From positions 4,154,001 through 4,218,000 of the forward strand of contig OY756139.1 in NCBI GenBank assembly GCA_963576785.1: 64,000 bases of DNA. Reading direction: 5' to 3'. Below are positions 24,701 to 35,376 of the stretch, piece by piece. Each line of letters starts with the position of its first letter. The first letter of the stretch is position 1. Below the pieces are notes generated by a model that worked only from the letters and a program-made list of their open reading frames with translations, made no database searches and was not told the origin of the DNA. The stretch comes from Chlorophyllum brunneum. Its lineage: Eukaryota > Basidiomycota > Agaricomycetes > Agaricales > Agaricaceae. The translations under genes and the position numbers were made by a program.

Positions 24701-24956
24701 CGGATTTGGAAACATTGCCCTGATTGCTTGAGCATGTTCTTGCCCCAGCAATATGGGCAAAAAATCACAGAAGTATTTCTATGATTGGATTGATATTTGT
24801 ACGTGCACTTCACTCTTTTAATCTCCGTCCATAGTAATTACTTGGGTATATGGTATTGTAGGATACGAAAACAACACTAATGTCCTTGAGTCATCTCAAT
24901 CATCCTACTATCCAACCTAAATCCTGTCCGAAGATTCCAACAATCTATCTCATCCT

Positions 24957-26480
24957 TTATGGCAGCTCTATTGAAGTTGGGAATTGGAACAGATTATTCA
25001 GGTCCATGGCTCCCTTCAATTGTTGAAGACACTGATAGTGCTGACCAAAGTACAAATTTTGCCCTAGTGCCAAGGTTAGTCTACAATGCTTTTGTCCACA
25101 TGGTGTGACTTACAGTTATTCAGTCTCGTGTTGAGGTAGTTTGGGTAGGTGCTATCCAGGGGATCAATAAGAGGATACTTAACTGGAGCATTGGTTGCTC
25201 ACCTATAACTCCAGCTGGTTGGTTTATTGTTTGTGATACCATCAACCATCCCTAATAGGATACAGTTGGCTCCTTTTGTCTCGACGATGTCATGACCAGG
25301 CTAACTTACCATCAAGGAGAGAATCCGGATTGTGGGAATGGATTACCAGCATTATCCACATAAGCATAAAACTGGATCAAGAACAGTGCATTCCTGTTCC
25401 CAAATGACATGTTGTCTTGGGGCACAGCATTAACTGCAGATCCAGGTCCTCCTAGCTCTTCAACTTCAACAAACCAGTCCTATACATGGAGGTCAGTGAT
25501 TATTCCTAAAAGTCAAGTCATATTTACATACTGCTTGAGACAAGAAGCCCTGACTTGCTAGATATGCCATAAAAGCTTGTTGACTCCCTTGTGTCATCGG
25601 CTGGCTCTCCGGTGTCATAATCGACTTGACATAAAATGTATCAGATCCGTCAGGGATGCCAGTCATGTTAAGCCTGCCATTGTTTCCACCAAAGTACATA
25701 ATGCTGTTGATATAACTTCCAGGCTTTACAGTCTGACTCTGTGGCTTCTGACCAATTTTCTGCAGGAGCGGATTGATGGCATTGTTAAATTGATTTGCGG
25801 AATTGTACCAGCCACCTTGGAGGGTGATACCAATGTGACCTTTTCTGCTACCTTTGAATAGAACCAATTCCGAACCAAACTCAACTGGAACCTGGCTGAG
25901 CAAGAATTCTTGGTATGCATTAAGGAGGGAGGAAGCTGCTGCTGCAGTCAAATCCCAATTGTATTCGAACACGGTGATGGATGAAGGTACGGAATATGTT
26001 TTGAATGTGATTGAGGTGGTGATTCCAAATGAAGGACCTGCACCCCGCAGTTTCTCTCAGTTGAGTCTTATCAGAGAATGTGGATTCTAATACTCACCCA
26101 AAACAGTTCCAAATTCTGATCTCTCGAAGCCATAGCAATTGTTCTGTTGGCAAGTACAATGTTCATTGATTCAATTGCATCCAACGACATACCCCACGAC
26201 CTTGATGAGAATGCAAATCCCCCAAAGGCTGAATGCCCACCAATACCAATGTACGGACACATTCCATGCCCAAAGTTTCACCCATAGGAATTGAGCGCCA
26301 GAGCAATATCACTGAGTCAATTCCCAGATTCAACGAGGGCCTCGAGATGAATCGGAGGGTTCAGTTTAGGGAACTTATCATTGAACCCTGTCAACTCATC
26401 TTAATCCAACATGCATCCCCCATTCAAGAACCGTTACTCATCATACTCAATGGACTGGACAAATGTAAAAGCAAGGTAGG
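24957..26480 (-). pseudogene. FAD-linked oxidase (berberine-bridge/oligosaccharide oxidase type), probably decaying
   Basis: Minus-strand exons carry the FAD-binding half (LSDIALALNSYG, then HGMCPYIGIGGHSAFGG, then SWGMSLDAIESMNIVLA and LELFW), the substrate-side domain (FEYNWDL, LQGGWYNSANQFN), VEVEELGGPGSAV and the family-typical end with LQQLKGAMDLNNLFQFP before TAA at 24959-24957. Candidate introns have GT-AG ends: GTGAGT at about 26091, GTATGT at about 25530 and GTAAGT at about 25310. The GIGGH motif and the closing PNNLF-like motif are those of carbohydrate/BBE-type oxidases. TGA codons interrupt the first exon (near 26320 and 26290), and a frame slip sits near 25317, so it is likely a pseudogene. 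The N-terminal exon and signal peptide were not found. Confidence 0.75.
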
Positions 26481-26698
26481 ACAGTGTGAGTTCATTGAAC
26501 TCATCAGCAACCACGTTTGATCTGTTCCCAAATTCCCTCTACTGTGGATGATATGTAGTTGACCAGGGTGGCATCTCAAGTACTTGCTATCACAGCCAGA
26601 CTTTCAGGTCACCTGTAAATGGGAGGTGTTAACCAGTGAATAGGGTTGCTCAAATGAAGCAAATGAGCAAAACTATAGAATTCCAAACTAGAGATACT

Positions 26699-26871
26699 GT
26701 TACATTTGTTGTAGTGTTTTATAGGGTTTTACTGGAAGCAACAGAAAAGGGAATATCAACAGGTTAGAGTTCTGAGGTCATAGATGAGTCATCGTAAGAT
26801 CATAAATGAGTCAGGAGTGGAGAGAAGTGGAGAAAAGAAATTGGAGTAGGGTACAGGGTATGTTGGTAACA
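26699..26871 (-). repeat. Candidate short LTR of Gypsy G4
   Basis: The segment begins TGTTACATTT and ends TTGGTAACA (plus strand), giving TGTTA...TAACA inverted ends of an LTR about 173 bp long. It lies just downstream of the G4 post-pol ORF on the minus strand, with AGGAAGGACATTA before it as a possible polypurine tract. There is no second copy in the window to confirm it. Inside are two near copies of CATARATGAGTCA. Confidence 0.4.
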
Positions 26872-26894
26872 TAATGTCCTTCCTATATTCGAAG

Positions 26895-28337
26895 TTATAC
26901 GAGAAAATGTTCTTGGTAGCATGGGGTAGATTCATGAGAGGAGAATTTGGCATCTTCAAAGTCTTCTTTTTCTTCCTTGGTAATCTTGTCATATTTACAA
27001 TAGTCGGAGATATGGCCTGGGGAGTATTTGTTACAATTCTTGCAATGATATTTGGGGCAATTCATGATTCTGTGGGAGGGTTTCTTCTTATGGCAGATAG
27101 GACAGTGATAAGCTGGGCAATCAAGACGATAATGTCCAGGGGTGAAAGTCATGCAGATGGAGCATTGAAAGAATCTGCAGTCGAGGGAGTAATGGCCAAA
27201 TCATTGACATTGGTAGCATCAGGCTGCTGATTGGTTTGGAGTCTTATGGGGAGTGGTGGTGGTGAAATGGGGAGCTAGTTGTTTAACTCCAGACCTTGAA
27301 GGTCCCAGTGTATTCTAGGATTGGATGGGGGGATAGAGAATGGATACTGTAGTGTAGGTGGACTTTTGGGCAAGTTGTTTGGGGTGTGGCTGAGGTTTTC
27401 CATGATGGAAAAGGTCTTTAAGAGCAGCTCCAGCTCTGCAAGATTCGAGGCTTCTTTTATAATATTTAATGTTGTCATTAAGTCCTAGAATCAAATCTCG
27501 GTGGTATTGGATGAGTTGTTGGTTAAACACAAGATCAATGAGATTAGCTCTTTGATCATTTGTATGCATGAAATGCATGGCTCGAATAATGTTACTTGTT
27601 GTTGAGAGGAATTCTGAAAGGTCCTTGTTGGATATAGATGATAGGTCATCTGCATTTGTGGGGTCAGGTTGTATCCCCTGGTTATCTTGTTGGTGGTTCT
27701 GTCAATGTCTACTGATGGGAGGCTGGTCATCATTGGATTGAAAGTGGGGGTGACTGTGTGAGATGGATGGATTGGGGTAGATCGAGGTCAGGAGAGATTT
27801 GCCGAGGAGTTTGGTGATTTGGGTCAGGGTAGAGTCTGCTGAGGGACTGGGATAGGTGAGATTCATGAGAGGTACTTGTCCATCAGGGTCTGAAACTCTA
27901 TTTCACTTGAGGAAGGGGTTGGTGGATCGGTTGGGATCCATGGACAACTGGGGGGTTGGTACTTGTGAAGGACTGATGGGCTGGGGGATGGTGAATATGT
28001 GATGTTTCTGAGGTGCTGGTCTTGTGAAGTCGAGGGATAAGGGGATCTCCAGATTAACAAGGGACATGGCAATAGCGATCTTTGCTAACTGGTCTACATA
28101 TCCGTCACTTCTGAGGATTCTTGTGTTGTTGTTGATATTATCTCATTGTTGTCTGGTAAGATTACTGATAGTTCTAGTGAGAGAACTTGTGGAGAGGCAG
28201 ATTCCGGTGAGTTTGACATCAGAGTCATTGAGTCTTGCTGGGGAGATTGATTGTTCGACATGTTCAAATGAGGATAATTTAGATGAAGAGGTAATTGGGG
28301 TGGAGGCTGAAGAATTGATAGAAGAGGTAGAGGACAT
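26895..28337 (-). pseudogene. G4 post-pol ORF ending in four tandem zinc knuckles
   Basis: It starts MSSTSSINSSAST about 40 nt after the chromodomain, with no room for an LTR in between. The first two thirds are Ser/Pro/Asn-rich with a helical stretch (LDLVFNQQLIQYHRDL, LESCRAGAALKDLFHHG). The end (27218-26997) carries one CX2CX4HX4C knuckle (CYQC...GHYSLDC, with an internal TGA) and then three knuckles of the wider form CX2CX6HX4C (CSIC...GHYRLDC; CPIC...SHRIMNC; CKNC...GHISDYC). A short acidic/Lys tail follows. The frame changes two to three times and holds several stops. Zinc knuckles normally sit in Gag upstream of pol, so this position is unusual. Function unknown; nucleic-acid binding is likely. 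Confidence 0.65.
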
Positions 28338-28379
28338 TTTATAGGTTTCTGGTGATTTCTTGTTCTGGTTCTGGATTTA

Positions 28380-28993
28380 TTTTGGATTGACTGGTCCTAG
28401 TTTTATATGTCCAGGTTTTAGGGTCCAAGTATGGTTAAATGGTGCAATCTTGTGGATTTGTCTATAATTGTTGAGAATAGTTAGGGCTGTGGGTGCAAGT
28501 TCTTCTTCTGTTAACCATTTATTGTCATCATGGCCAAAGTTTCTCCACTTGATAAGGTATTGTATGATATCATCTCTGGAGCAATGGTTAATTATACCTT
28601 CAATTTCGTAGTGTTCTTTGTCATTGATAATATCAGGGATAGGAGTGATGTCATTAGGTCCATGAATATTGTTTTCTTGGTATGGAGTAAGAAGAGTGGT
28701 GTGGAATACTGGATGGATCTTCTATTTAAAGGGAAGTTTGAGTTTATACATCATTGGAGAAATGACTTGTTTGATTTTATACAGTCCTTCTCTTTTTGGT
28801 GCCATTTTCTTAGATGGGTATGCAAGTTTCAGGTTCCAAGACTCCAACCATACCTTCTGACCTAGGATGAAGGGTTTGAAGGTGGAGATAATACATTTTC
28901 TCATATGTTCTTGAGCTATTTTATGTGCTGAAATTGCTTCATTTCTAGCATGGTCAAGGGTTTGGAGTCTTTCTTCTGATGATTGTATATTTT
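28380..28993 (-). pseudogene. G4 integrase C-terminus with chromodomain
   Basis: The minus strand reads AHKIAQEHMRKC, GQKVWLESWNL, YKIKQVISPMMYKLKLP (GPF/Y-type module) and then a chromodomain (EHYEIEGIINH, IQYLIKWRNFG, KWLTEEEL). This resembles G1 to G3 at domain level but is divergent, so it is a distinct family. It is cut at 28994 by the G2 LTR. Confidence 0.8.
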
Positions 28994-29296
28994 TGTTATG
29001 ACCTTAGTCTACGACTCAGGTAGCAAATCTTTGGATAAAGACAAGGAAGTAGAGAAAGAGTAAGGGATGATATGATTGGTAAAGTGTAAGGAATACATCA
29101 AGTATTACTACACTTTATATACTAGTGGTGATTGCTAATAATAAGGGAATGGAGTAAAGGAGTCATAAGGACAAATAGAATGAGTCAGGAAGAGAACAGC
29201 CTTAAGGGATGAAACAAGGAGGTGAAACGGGTACATCGGAATGATGAATGTGATGGCACATGATCAGAATGTACTGTTTATCTATGGTTCATAACA
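28994..29296 (-). repeat. 3' LTR of Gypsy G2
   Basis: 303 bp, TGTTATGACC to TTCATAACA on the plus strand (TGTTATGAAC...GTCATAACA in element orientation). The minus-strand bases just before it, AAAAAGGGAGGTAT, form a polypurine tract like that of G3. It aligns along its length with the 301-bp G3 LTR, with many transitions. Confidence 0.85.
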
Positions 29297-29339
29297 ATAC
29301 CTCCCTTTTTACATTCATGACCCCATGAAATATTGTGGT

Positions 29340-30319
29340 CTACTTGTCATCTTGTTCTTTGTGTAAGGCATTGGCGAGTTGACATTTGGTAGGACCAATC
29401 ATTGGGGTTCCGGATTTGCATCAACATCCAATCCAGAAGGGGGCATGGTCCTGTCCTCCTCGGAAGAGGGCTATCGTGCATCCTTTGAATGTAATAGTGT
29501 CGTTTGTTTCGGCTGCGATGAGGTTGTGTACTATCTCTTCCCAGTAGTTTTCTTCAAACTGTCTGTCATCTTTAAGTGTGAGGTAAGATGGCGGTGGGTT
29601 AAATATTGTTGGTTTGGGTGGTGGGTCTATGTCAGGTAGTTGTATGAGGAGATGGTCTACTTTGTCTCACATATCTGGTTCCATTAGATGGTCTGGGACT
29701 GATTTGTCTATCCCCTCCATTCCTTCATCTAACCATTCTTGTTCCTCGTCTTTGTGGTAGGGCAGTTTGTTGGGTAAGGAAGTGGGGGTGTATGAGTCGA
29801 GATCCATTAGCTGTTGAGCCAGTCTATAGGTGGGATTGTCACTAGAGTTGGTGAGGTGGTTGAGCCTTTTGCCTGTCATGATCAAGGCACTTTGGATACA
29901 TTTCTTTGCATCAGAATGTACCAATACATTGAGGTTGGTGGCTACTTCATCCAATAGCTCCTTCATGAGTTTGTGTTTTTTGGTTGACATGGCAGCTGGA
30001 AGGGCTCTGATGGTGGTGATGAGTAATATGCAGCTTAGGGCTTTGGCTTGGACTTGGAGGTTGTTGATGGCATGGACAATGTATGTGAGTCCTTAGGTAG
30101 TGGAGGTATAGTGTTTGATCTGTTCTTCGGTGGACTGGGCGTCAAGGAGGTTGTTGAGTTCTTGTTCAAATTCTGTGTCATTGGCTGGGAAGGGGGTGGG
30201 TCTGTGTTTGGCTTGCATGGTGTGTTGTGGAGGTAATTGGCAAGATCTAAGGTGCAGTGAATACAGCATGAAGTGCATCGGGTGTAGTGATCTTTTGTGA
30301 TACAAGGTCTGTTGTTCAT
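29340..30319 (-). pseudogene. G2 post-pol ORF region (homolog of G3 ORF3)
   Basis: An ATG at 30319 opens MNNRPCITKDHYT...TLDLANYLHNTPC, matching the G3 leader MNNKPRIPSNHYT...TLDFANYLYNTPC. In the overlapping frame a second ATG (ACACACCATGC context in both elements) opens MQAKHRPTPFP...EFEQEL. This continues through MSTKKHKLMKELLDEV to a C-terminal block (YWEEIVHNLI, HAPFWIGC, QLANALH) that matches the G3 ORF3 end (YWKDIVHKLL, HAPLWIGL, DLARALG). It stops at TAG 29342-29340, just before the polypurine tract. A few stops are present. No known domain recognised. Confidence 0.7.
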
Positions 30320-30324
30320 AATTG

Positions 30325-32955
30325 TCACTTTTTACCCTCCCTTTTTATAGGTTTCGTCCTTGAAATCTCATCTAAAAATTCTTGAACTGCCTCCTTAGCA
30401 TTTTTCAAATCTGACTCATCCTCCCATGTGTCTTCTTCGGAGGTATAACCTTTCCAGTGCACTAGGTATTGATTTCGCCATCCTCTCGTGTGGTGTCCTT
30501 GGATCTCTTCTACTTCGTACTGTTCTTCATCGTTGATAATCTTGGGCATCAGTGGTGGCAGGGTATGCTGGCTGTCGAACTCGGGTTTTTGATAGGGAGA
30601 GAGGAGTCTGCTGTTGAATACGTCATGTATTGCCCATGTTTCAGGTAATTCCAGTTGGTAACTTGTTTTACCTATTTTTGTTTTTATCCTGAATGGTCCA
30701 TATTGTTTGTGATCCAGCTTCTTCGTCGGTCTTGTTGTCCTAATATTACTTGCTTCGAGCCAAACTTGTTCTCCTGGGGTATATTTGTGTTCTGGTTTGG
30801 TGCTGTTGCATTTCTCCATTTGTGTCTGGCTGTGTTGTAACATCTTTGTTGCCTCTTGTTGCATATTTTGTAACTCCTGTATTTGCTCCATGATTGCAGG
30901 AGCCTTGATGCTGTTTGTTATATCTCCTTTCCAAGGGTGTTGTCCGTAAACTACTTCGAATGGTGAATATCTGGTGGCTGTGTGGATTTTGTTGTTGTAT
31001 TGGAATTCTACTATGGCTAACCATTTTTTCCAGTCGTTCTGTGCATGGTTTATTATGCTTCTGAGGTATGTTTCAACCTCTTGGTTGATGCGCTCTGTTT
31101 GACCATCAGTTTGTGGGTGGTATGCCATGGATAAGTTTTGCTGGGTTCCTGTTGCTTGGCATAGTTCTGCCATGAATTTTGATACGAATTGTGGTCCTCT
31201 GTCACTGATAATTCTGCAGGGTATTCCGTGTGTTCTCCATGTTGTCTTGATAGATATCTCCTAGCTCCTCAGATGTTAAGGTAGTGTTGACTGTGCGTAA
31301 TCTGATCATTTTGCTGAAACAATTGACTATGACAAGTATTGCGTCATATCCTTCTGATTCCGGTAGTGGTCCTATCATGTCAATTGATATTTCCTCCCAA
31401 GGTTCTGCTGGTGTCAGTAGTGGGTGGAGGTGTGTTGTCGGTCTTGTTCAGAGTATTTTGTTTTGTTGGCATGTTTCACATCTTTTGATGTATCATTTGA
31501 CATCACTATGCATCTGAGGCCACCAATAACTCCTTTTGAGGAGTTCGATCATTCTATGTTGTCCTGGGTGTCCTACATCTGTTTTGTCATGGTTTTGTCG
31601 AAGTATTTCTTGTCGTATTTGGTTGTTGGGTGTGACGTATACTCTTCCTTCGAACATCGGTACTCCATCTATTTCCCATGTCTCTTCTGGTTGTTTCTCC
31701 TTTTCTTTTAGCCACTGTGTTTCCCTTTTTGTCTCCTTTCATAATTGGTGTTTCAGCTCCTCTTCTCCTGAGATCTCCCAGATTTGCCTGATTACAGTAG
31801 TTGCATTGTTATTGAATAGATGGTCGGGTAGTAAAATGATGTTGGTGTTGTCTCAGGTGGTGTCAGTTTTTGTTAATCTCGATAAGATGTCAGCTTTTGT
31901 GTTAGTCTTCCCGGGTATGTGTTTCAGCATGTAGTGGTATTCCTGTAGCTCCATCTGCCATCTTGCTTGTCATCCCATGAGTTGCTGTGGTTTTCGGAAG
32001 TATTCTAGGTTCTTGTGGTTGGTCCATATTTCGAATGGTTCATCTGCATTGAGTAAATATTGTCTCCAGGTCTTGATTGCTTCTTGGATGGCTAGTAATT
32101 CTTTGTCATAGATCTGATAGTTTCATTCTGTGGGTGTCATTGTTCTTGAGTGGAATGCAATTGGGTGCCAGTGTTCTTTCTGTTTTTGCGATAGTACCAC
32201 TCCTACTCCATATCCTGATGTGTCCACTTCTACTCTGTATTGTCCCTTGTCTTGTGGCATTGCTAGTACCGGTTTGCTTGTGACTTTTTCTTTGATTCTT
32301 TCAAAGGCTTGTTGCTGTCGTTCCATCCATTCCCATTGCATGTCCTTTTTCTTCAACTTGTGTAGTGGGGCTGCTATGTTGCTAAAGTCGTGAATGAATT
32401 GTTGGTAGAAGTTTGCGAATCCCAAGAATTTCTTGATGTCTTTTAGGGATTTGGGTGTTGGCCACTCTTTCACTGCTTTCACCTTCTCCTCCTCCATTTT
32501 AATGCTGCTCTGTCCAACCACAAATCCTAATATAGGTATTTCTTTCACATCAAATAAGCATTTTGACCTTTTGAAATACAGCTGGTATTTTGCTGCAATG
32601 TCAAGAAATCATTTCATCCTGTCTTCCAGTTCTTATTGTGTGGTTTCTGGGATGACAAAGTCATCCATATAGTTGACAACTGCTCCTTTGTGTAGCATTT
32701 CTCGGAAGACCATGTTTATCATCCTTTGGAATGTCGCTAGTGAGTTATTCATTCCGAAAAACATGACTGTTGGTTCAAATAGTCCGTTGTTTGTTATGAA
32801 TGCTGCTTTCCATTCATTGCCTTCTCTTATCCTGATGTTGTTATATCCCCAGATGATGTCAAGTTTGTTAAAGACTTTTGCATTCTTGAGTCTGTCAATA
32901 ACTTTGCTTATGAGCAGAAGTGGCATTTTGTCTTTGATTGTGTGTTCATTTAGCC
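30325..32955 (-). pseudogene. pol: G2 pol: RT to chromodomain
   Basis: Open stretches on the minus strand cover RT (VNYMDDFVIP near 32665; FFGMNNSLATF), RNase H (EVDTSGYGVGVVLSQ near 32220), the integrase core with YHPQTDGQTERINQEVE (catalytic Glu kept, near 31100) and a chromodomain (EEQYEVEEIQG, NQYLVHWKGYTSEEDTW near 30450). Stops interrupt the region between 31173 and 32123. The final stop TGA (30327-30325) replaces a CAG present in G3, six bases before the shared ATGA overlap with the next ORF. Confidence 0.9.
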
Positions 32956-33419
32956 TTTTTTTTTTTTTTTTTTTAAATCAACAATTTATATAGCAGTGCT
33001 CAATCACAGTCCACATGTACATACATACACAGGTAGAATGTACAGAATGTTCAGAGCAAGGAAAGTAAACTAATATGTACACTAACCCCACAAGACTCAA
33101 TGCCATCTAGCACATACACTAGAGAGATGTTTGGTACCTAAGTTGATCAGCAGGAAAAGAGATAGAAGGAATTTGGAAAAGAGAGAGTGAGAGAGAGAAA
33201 GAAAATGATAGAAAAGAAACTATTGACTTGCAATCACAAGGGGGAACAACAAACGGTACTAGTGTGTGGAGGAGTGTTTTGCCCAGACACCACGGGAATG
33301 ATGGATATTGAATGAAAACTATGTAAAATAGTAGATGAGCAGGATGGGGGAGAGATAGAGAAATGAAATTGAAATCCATAACTGGGGAAGCATAAGAAAA
33401 ATTTAAAAGAAGAAAGGAC
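32956..33419 (-). other. LINE A 3' UTR and poly-A tail
   Basis: T run followed by AAATCAACAATTTATATA on the plus strand and the CT-rich tract on the minus strand (GAGAGTGAGAGAGAGAAAG on plus near 33181). Same block as in the other LINE copies. Confidence 0.85.
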
Positions 33420-33839
33420 TCATGCGGGCATGGACCCGAACCTCTGATGGACTTGACAACAATGTAATGGGGGTATTGAACTGGCATGGATACGAGAGTG
33501 TTCAGGCTCCGGAGGGAAGCTGAATGTAGAGGGGTTGCGACACAAGAAATTAACAAGTGTTTTGATAGTGTCAATGCCAAAGTGGTGATCGAAGTTGTTA
33601 CAACAATAGAGGATGTGCAACCTAGTCTGGATCATTTGATTGGTGCAGTGGTAACAAGATAAATCCTCATTGGGGAAGAACCGAAGTCAGTATTCACCAA
33701 TAGGGGCGTAGCATAGGATGGTGCAACACATTCTTGCAAAGAGCTGTGGCTGGTATCCACATTCTCGTATCCATGGACTGGACTTGACGTGTGATGGTAA
33801 AGTGGAGGCCCCATTCGCTTGCACCGGAAGGTGGAGGAA

Positions 33840-33844
33840 GGAGC
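33840..33844. repeat. Target-site duplication of Gypsy G3, left
   Basis: GGAGC immediately before the 5' LTR, repeated at 40192-40196. Removing G3 and one copy restores continuous LINE A sequence as seen in LINE B at about 48552. Confidence 0.93.
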
Positions 33845-34145
33845 TGTTACGAATTGTAGGGCATTCATTTCTATCATGCGCCCATTACCTCGTGTACCCT
33901 CATACTCGTTTCACCTCCTGTATCACCCCTAGAGGCTATGCCTCTTACCTGACTCCTTCTACTCGTCTCCTATGACTCCGTTACTCGACTCCCTTATTAT
34001 TAGCCCTTACCACTAGTATATAAAGTGTAGTAATACTTGATGTATTCCTTACACTTTACCAATCATATCATCCCTTCTTCCTTTCTCTACTTCCTTCCCT
34101 TTATCCAAAGGCTTGCAACCTGAGTCAGAGACTAAGGTCGTAACA
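33845..34145 (+). repeat. 5' LTR of G3
   Basis: TGTTACGAATTG to GTCGTAACA, 301 bp. A TATATAAAGTG at about 34016-34026 is a plausible TATA box for the element promoter. Confidence 0.97.
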
Positions 34146-34239
34146 TTTGGTAAAGTGTCATTTCGACTCACCTTGCAAGAGAGGTGCCACTATTCGTAGC
34201 TAGGCTTGGAATAATAGCCTCCGACCAGGACAACAGTAT

Positions 34240-35376
34240 ATGAGCAGCAGTAGCTCATCAAGAACACCGAGAAGACAGAGAGCTCCAAGACCAACAGACA
34301 TCCAGGGTTCACCCGTAGCAACAGGATCCAAACGATCAACAGAACCAGAAATCCCTGAAGGCCTTAAACGGCAGAAATCCGAACACAGCATAGACGAAAA
34401 CACAGCTCTATTTGAAACAGAATTTGACACAGAAGTCGCCGACGCCACAGCCGATATAGAAATCGCCAAGACCTACGAAAACGAACACAGCGAACCAGAG
34501 TTAGAACCAGAAATGACAGATGAAATCAACGTCCCAAAAAACCTAGCCCCGGAACCAGGATATTTCAATGGGGATAGGACCAAATTTGACGATTGGTGGA
34601 GAGCCATATCCTTATGGCTAATGTTCAACAAGATAGATGAAGAGGAACAGAAAATAGTAGCCATTTTGGCAAGAATGAAAGGAGGACTAGCAGGTCCTTA
34701 CGCCAACACGCAACTACAAGCCATCCAGAATAAGAAAACACCAGCTTGGGAGGACTTCACAAAAGAAGTAGAAGCCACATTCTCCTTGGGGAATAGAAAA
34801 GCCATAGCAGAAGGAGAAATAGAGATGTTCAAACAGGGAAAGAAGAACACAGCAGACTTCTTAATCGAATTCGAGGCATTAAGAGCCCAAGCAGGAACAG
34901 ACGACACACACGCGATATTCCTCCTCAAGCGTCACACCCGAGCAGACATTATCCGAACCATAGTAGGATATCCGACAACCTCTGTCCCAACGACATATAG
35001 TAAATGGAAAACCACGATCCTCGCAGTAGGACAAGGTTACGAAGCAATGGACATAACCCGAGGAGATGTCAAAACCACCACCGGAGTTATCTATAGGGGA
35101 AGAGGACAACCCATGGAGATAGGATGACAAAGGGCAGACACTGATCAGACTGGAAAACTGAGGTGCTACAATTGTAACCTCTATGGGCATATCGCCAAAT
35201 ACTGCAGGAAGAAGACGAAAGTCACGTACACCAAAATAACGTGTTACAATTGCGGTAAACAGGGCCACATCTCGAAGAACTGCCGGGCACCCAAGAAAGC
35301 CTATATCAGAGAAGTCAACGAGGATGATGAACAAGAGATAGAGGAGAAAGAGGATTTTGTCGAAGGCTCCGAGTAG
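34240..35376 (+). pseudogene. gag: G3 gag
   Basis: MSSSSSSRTPRRQRAP start, an acidic N-terminal region, then a retrotransposon Gag capsid core (FDDWWRAISLWLMF, WEDFTKEVEATF, NTADFLIEFEAL). Two canonical CX2CX4HX4C zinc knuckles (CYNCNLYGHIAKYC and CYNCGKQGHISKNC, 35166-35285) and an acidic tail end at TAG 35374-35376. A single in-frame TGA at 35125-35127 separates capsid from knuckles; it probably replaces an Arg codon. The pol frame overlaps the gag end in the -1 frame (open from about 35325), so a -1 frameshift is the likely expression mode, though I see no canonical slippery heptamer. Confidence 0.9.

Larger units (their letters stand above)
26872..28993 (-). mobile_element. Gypsy chromovirus-like element G4, 3' part
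   Basis: On the minus strand an integrase tail and chromodomain (28993-28380) are followed by a separate ORF with four zinc knuckles (28337-26895). The rest of the element is cut off at 28994 by the 3' LTR of G2, which inserted into G4 integrase. The upstream part of G4 would lie beyond the right end of G2, outside the window or deleted. Confidence 0.75.
28994..32955 (-). mobile_element. Gypsy chromovirus element G2 (3' half), same family as G3
   Basis: In minus orientation RT (YMDD near 32665), RNase H, integrase, chromodomain, post-pol ORF, polypurine tract and 3' LTR are present in the G3 order and are readily alignable to G3. LINE A interrupts it at 32956 within the RT N-terminal region (LNEHTIKDK just before the break). 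Its gag, protease and 5' LTR lie beyond the nested block. Decay is much heavier than in G3. Confidence 0.9.

Noticed and set aside
26895..28337. Four-knuckle ORF as the ordinary gag of a separate downstream element
   Set aside because: Only about 40 nt separate it from the G4 chromodomain, so no 5' LTR fits between, and no pol follows it; kept as a post-pol ORF, with the alternative noted.
35325..35376. A canonical -1 slippery heptamer at the G3 gag-pol overlap
   Set aside because: The overlap is in the -1 frame, but no X-XXY-YYZ heptamer is present; the mechanism was left open.
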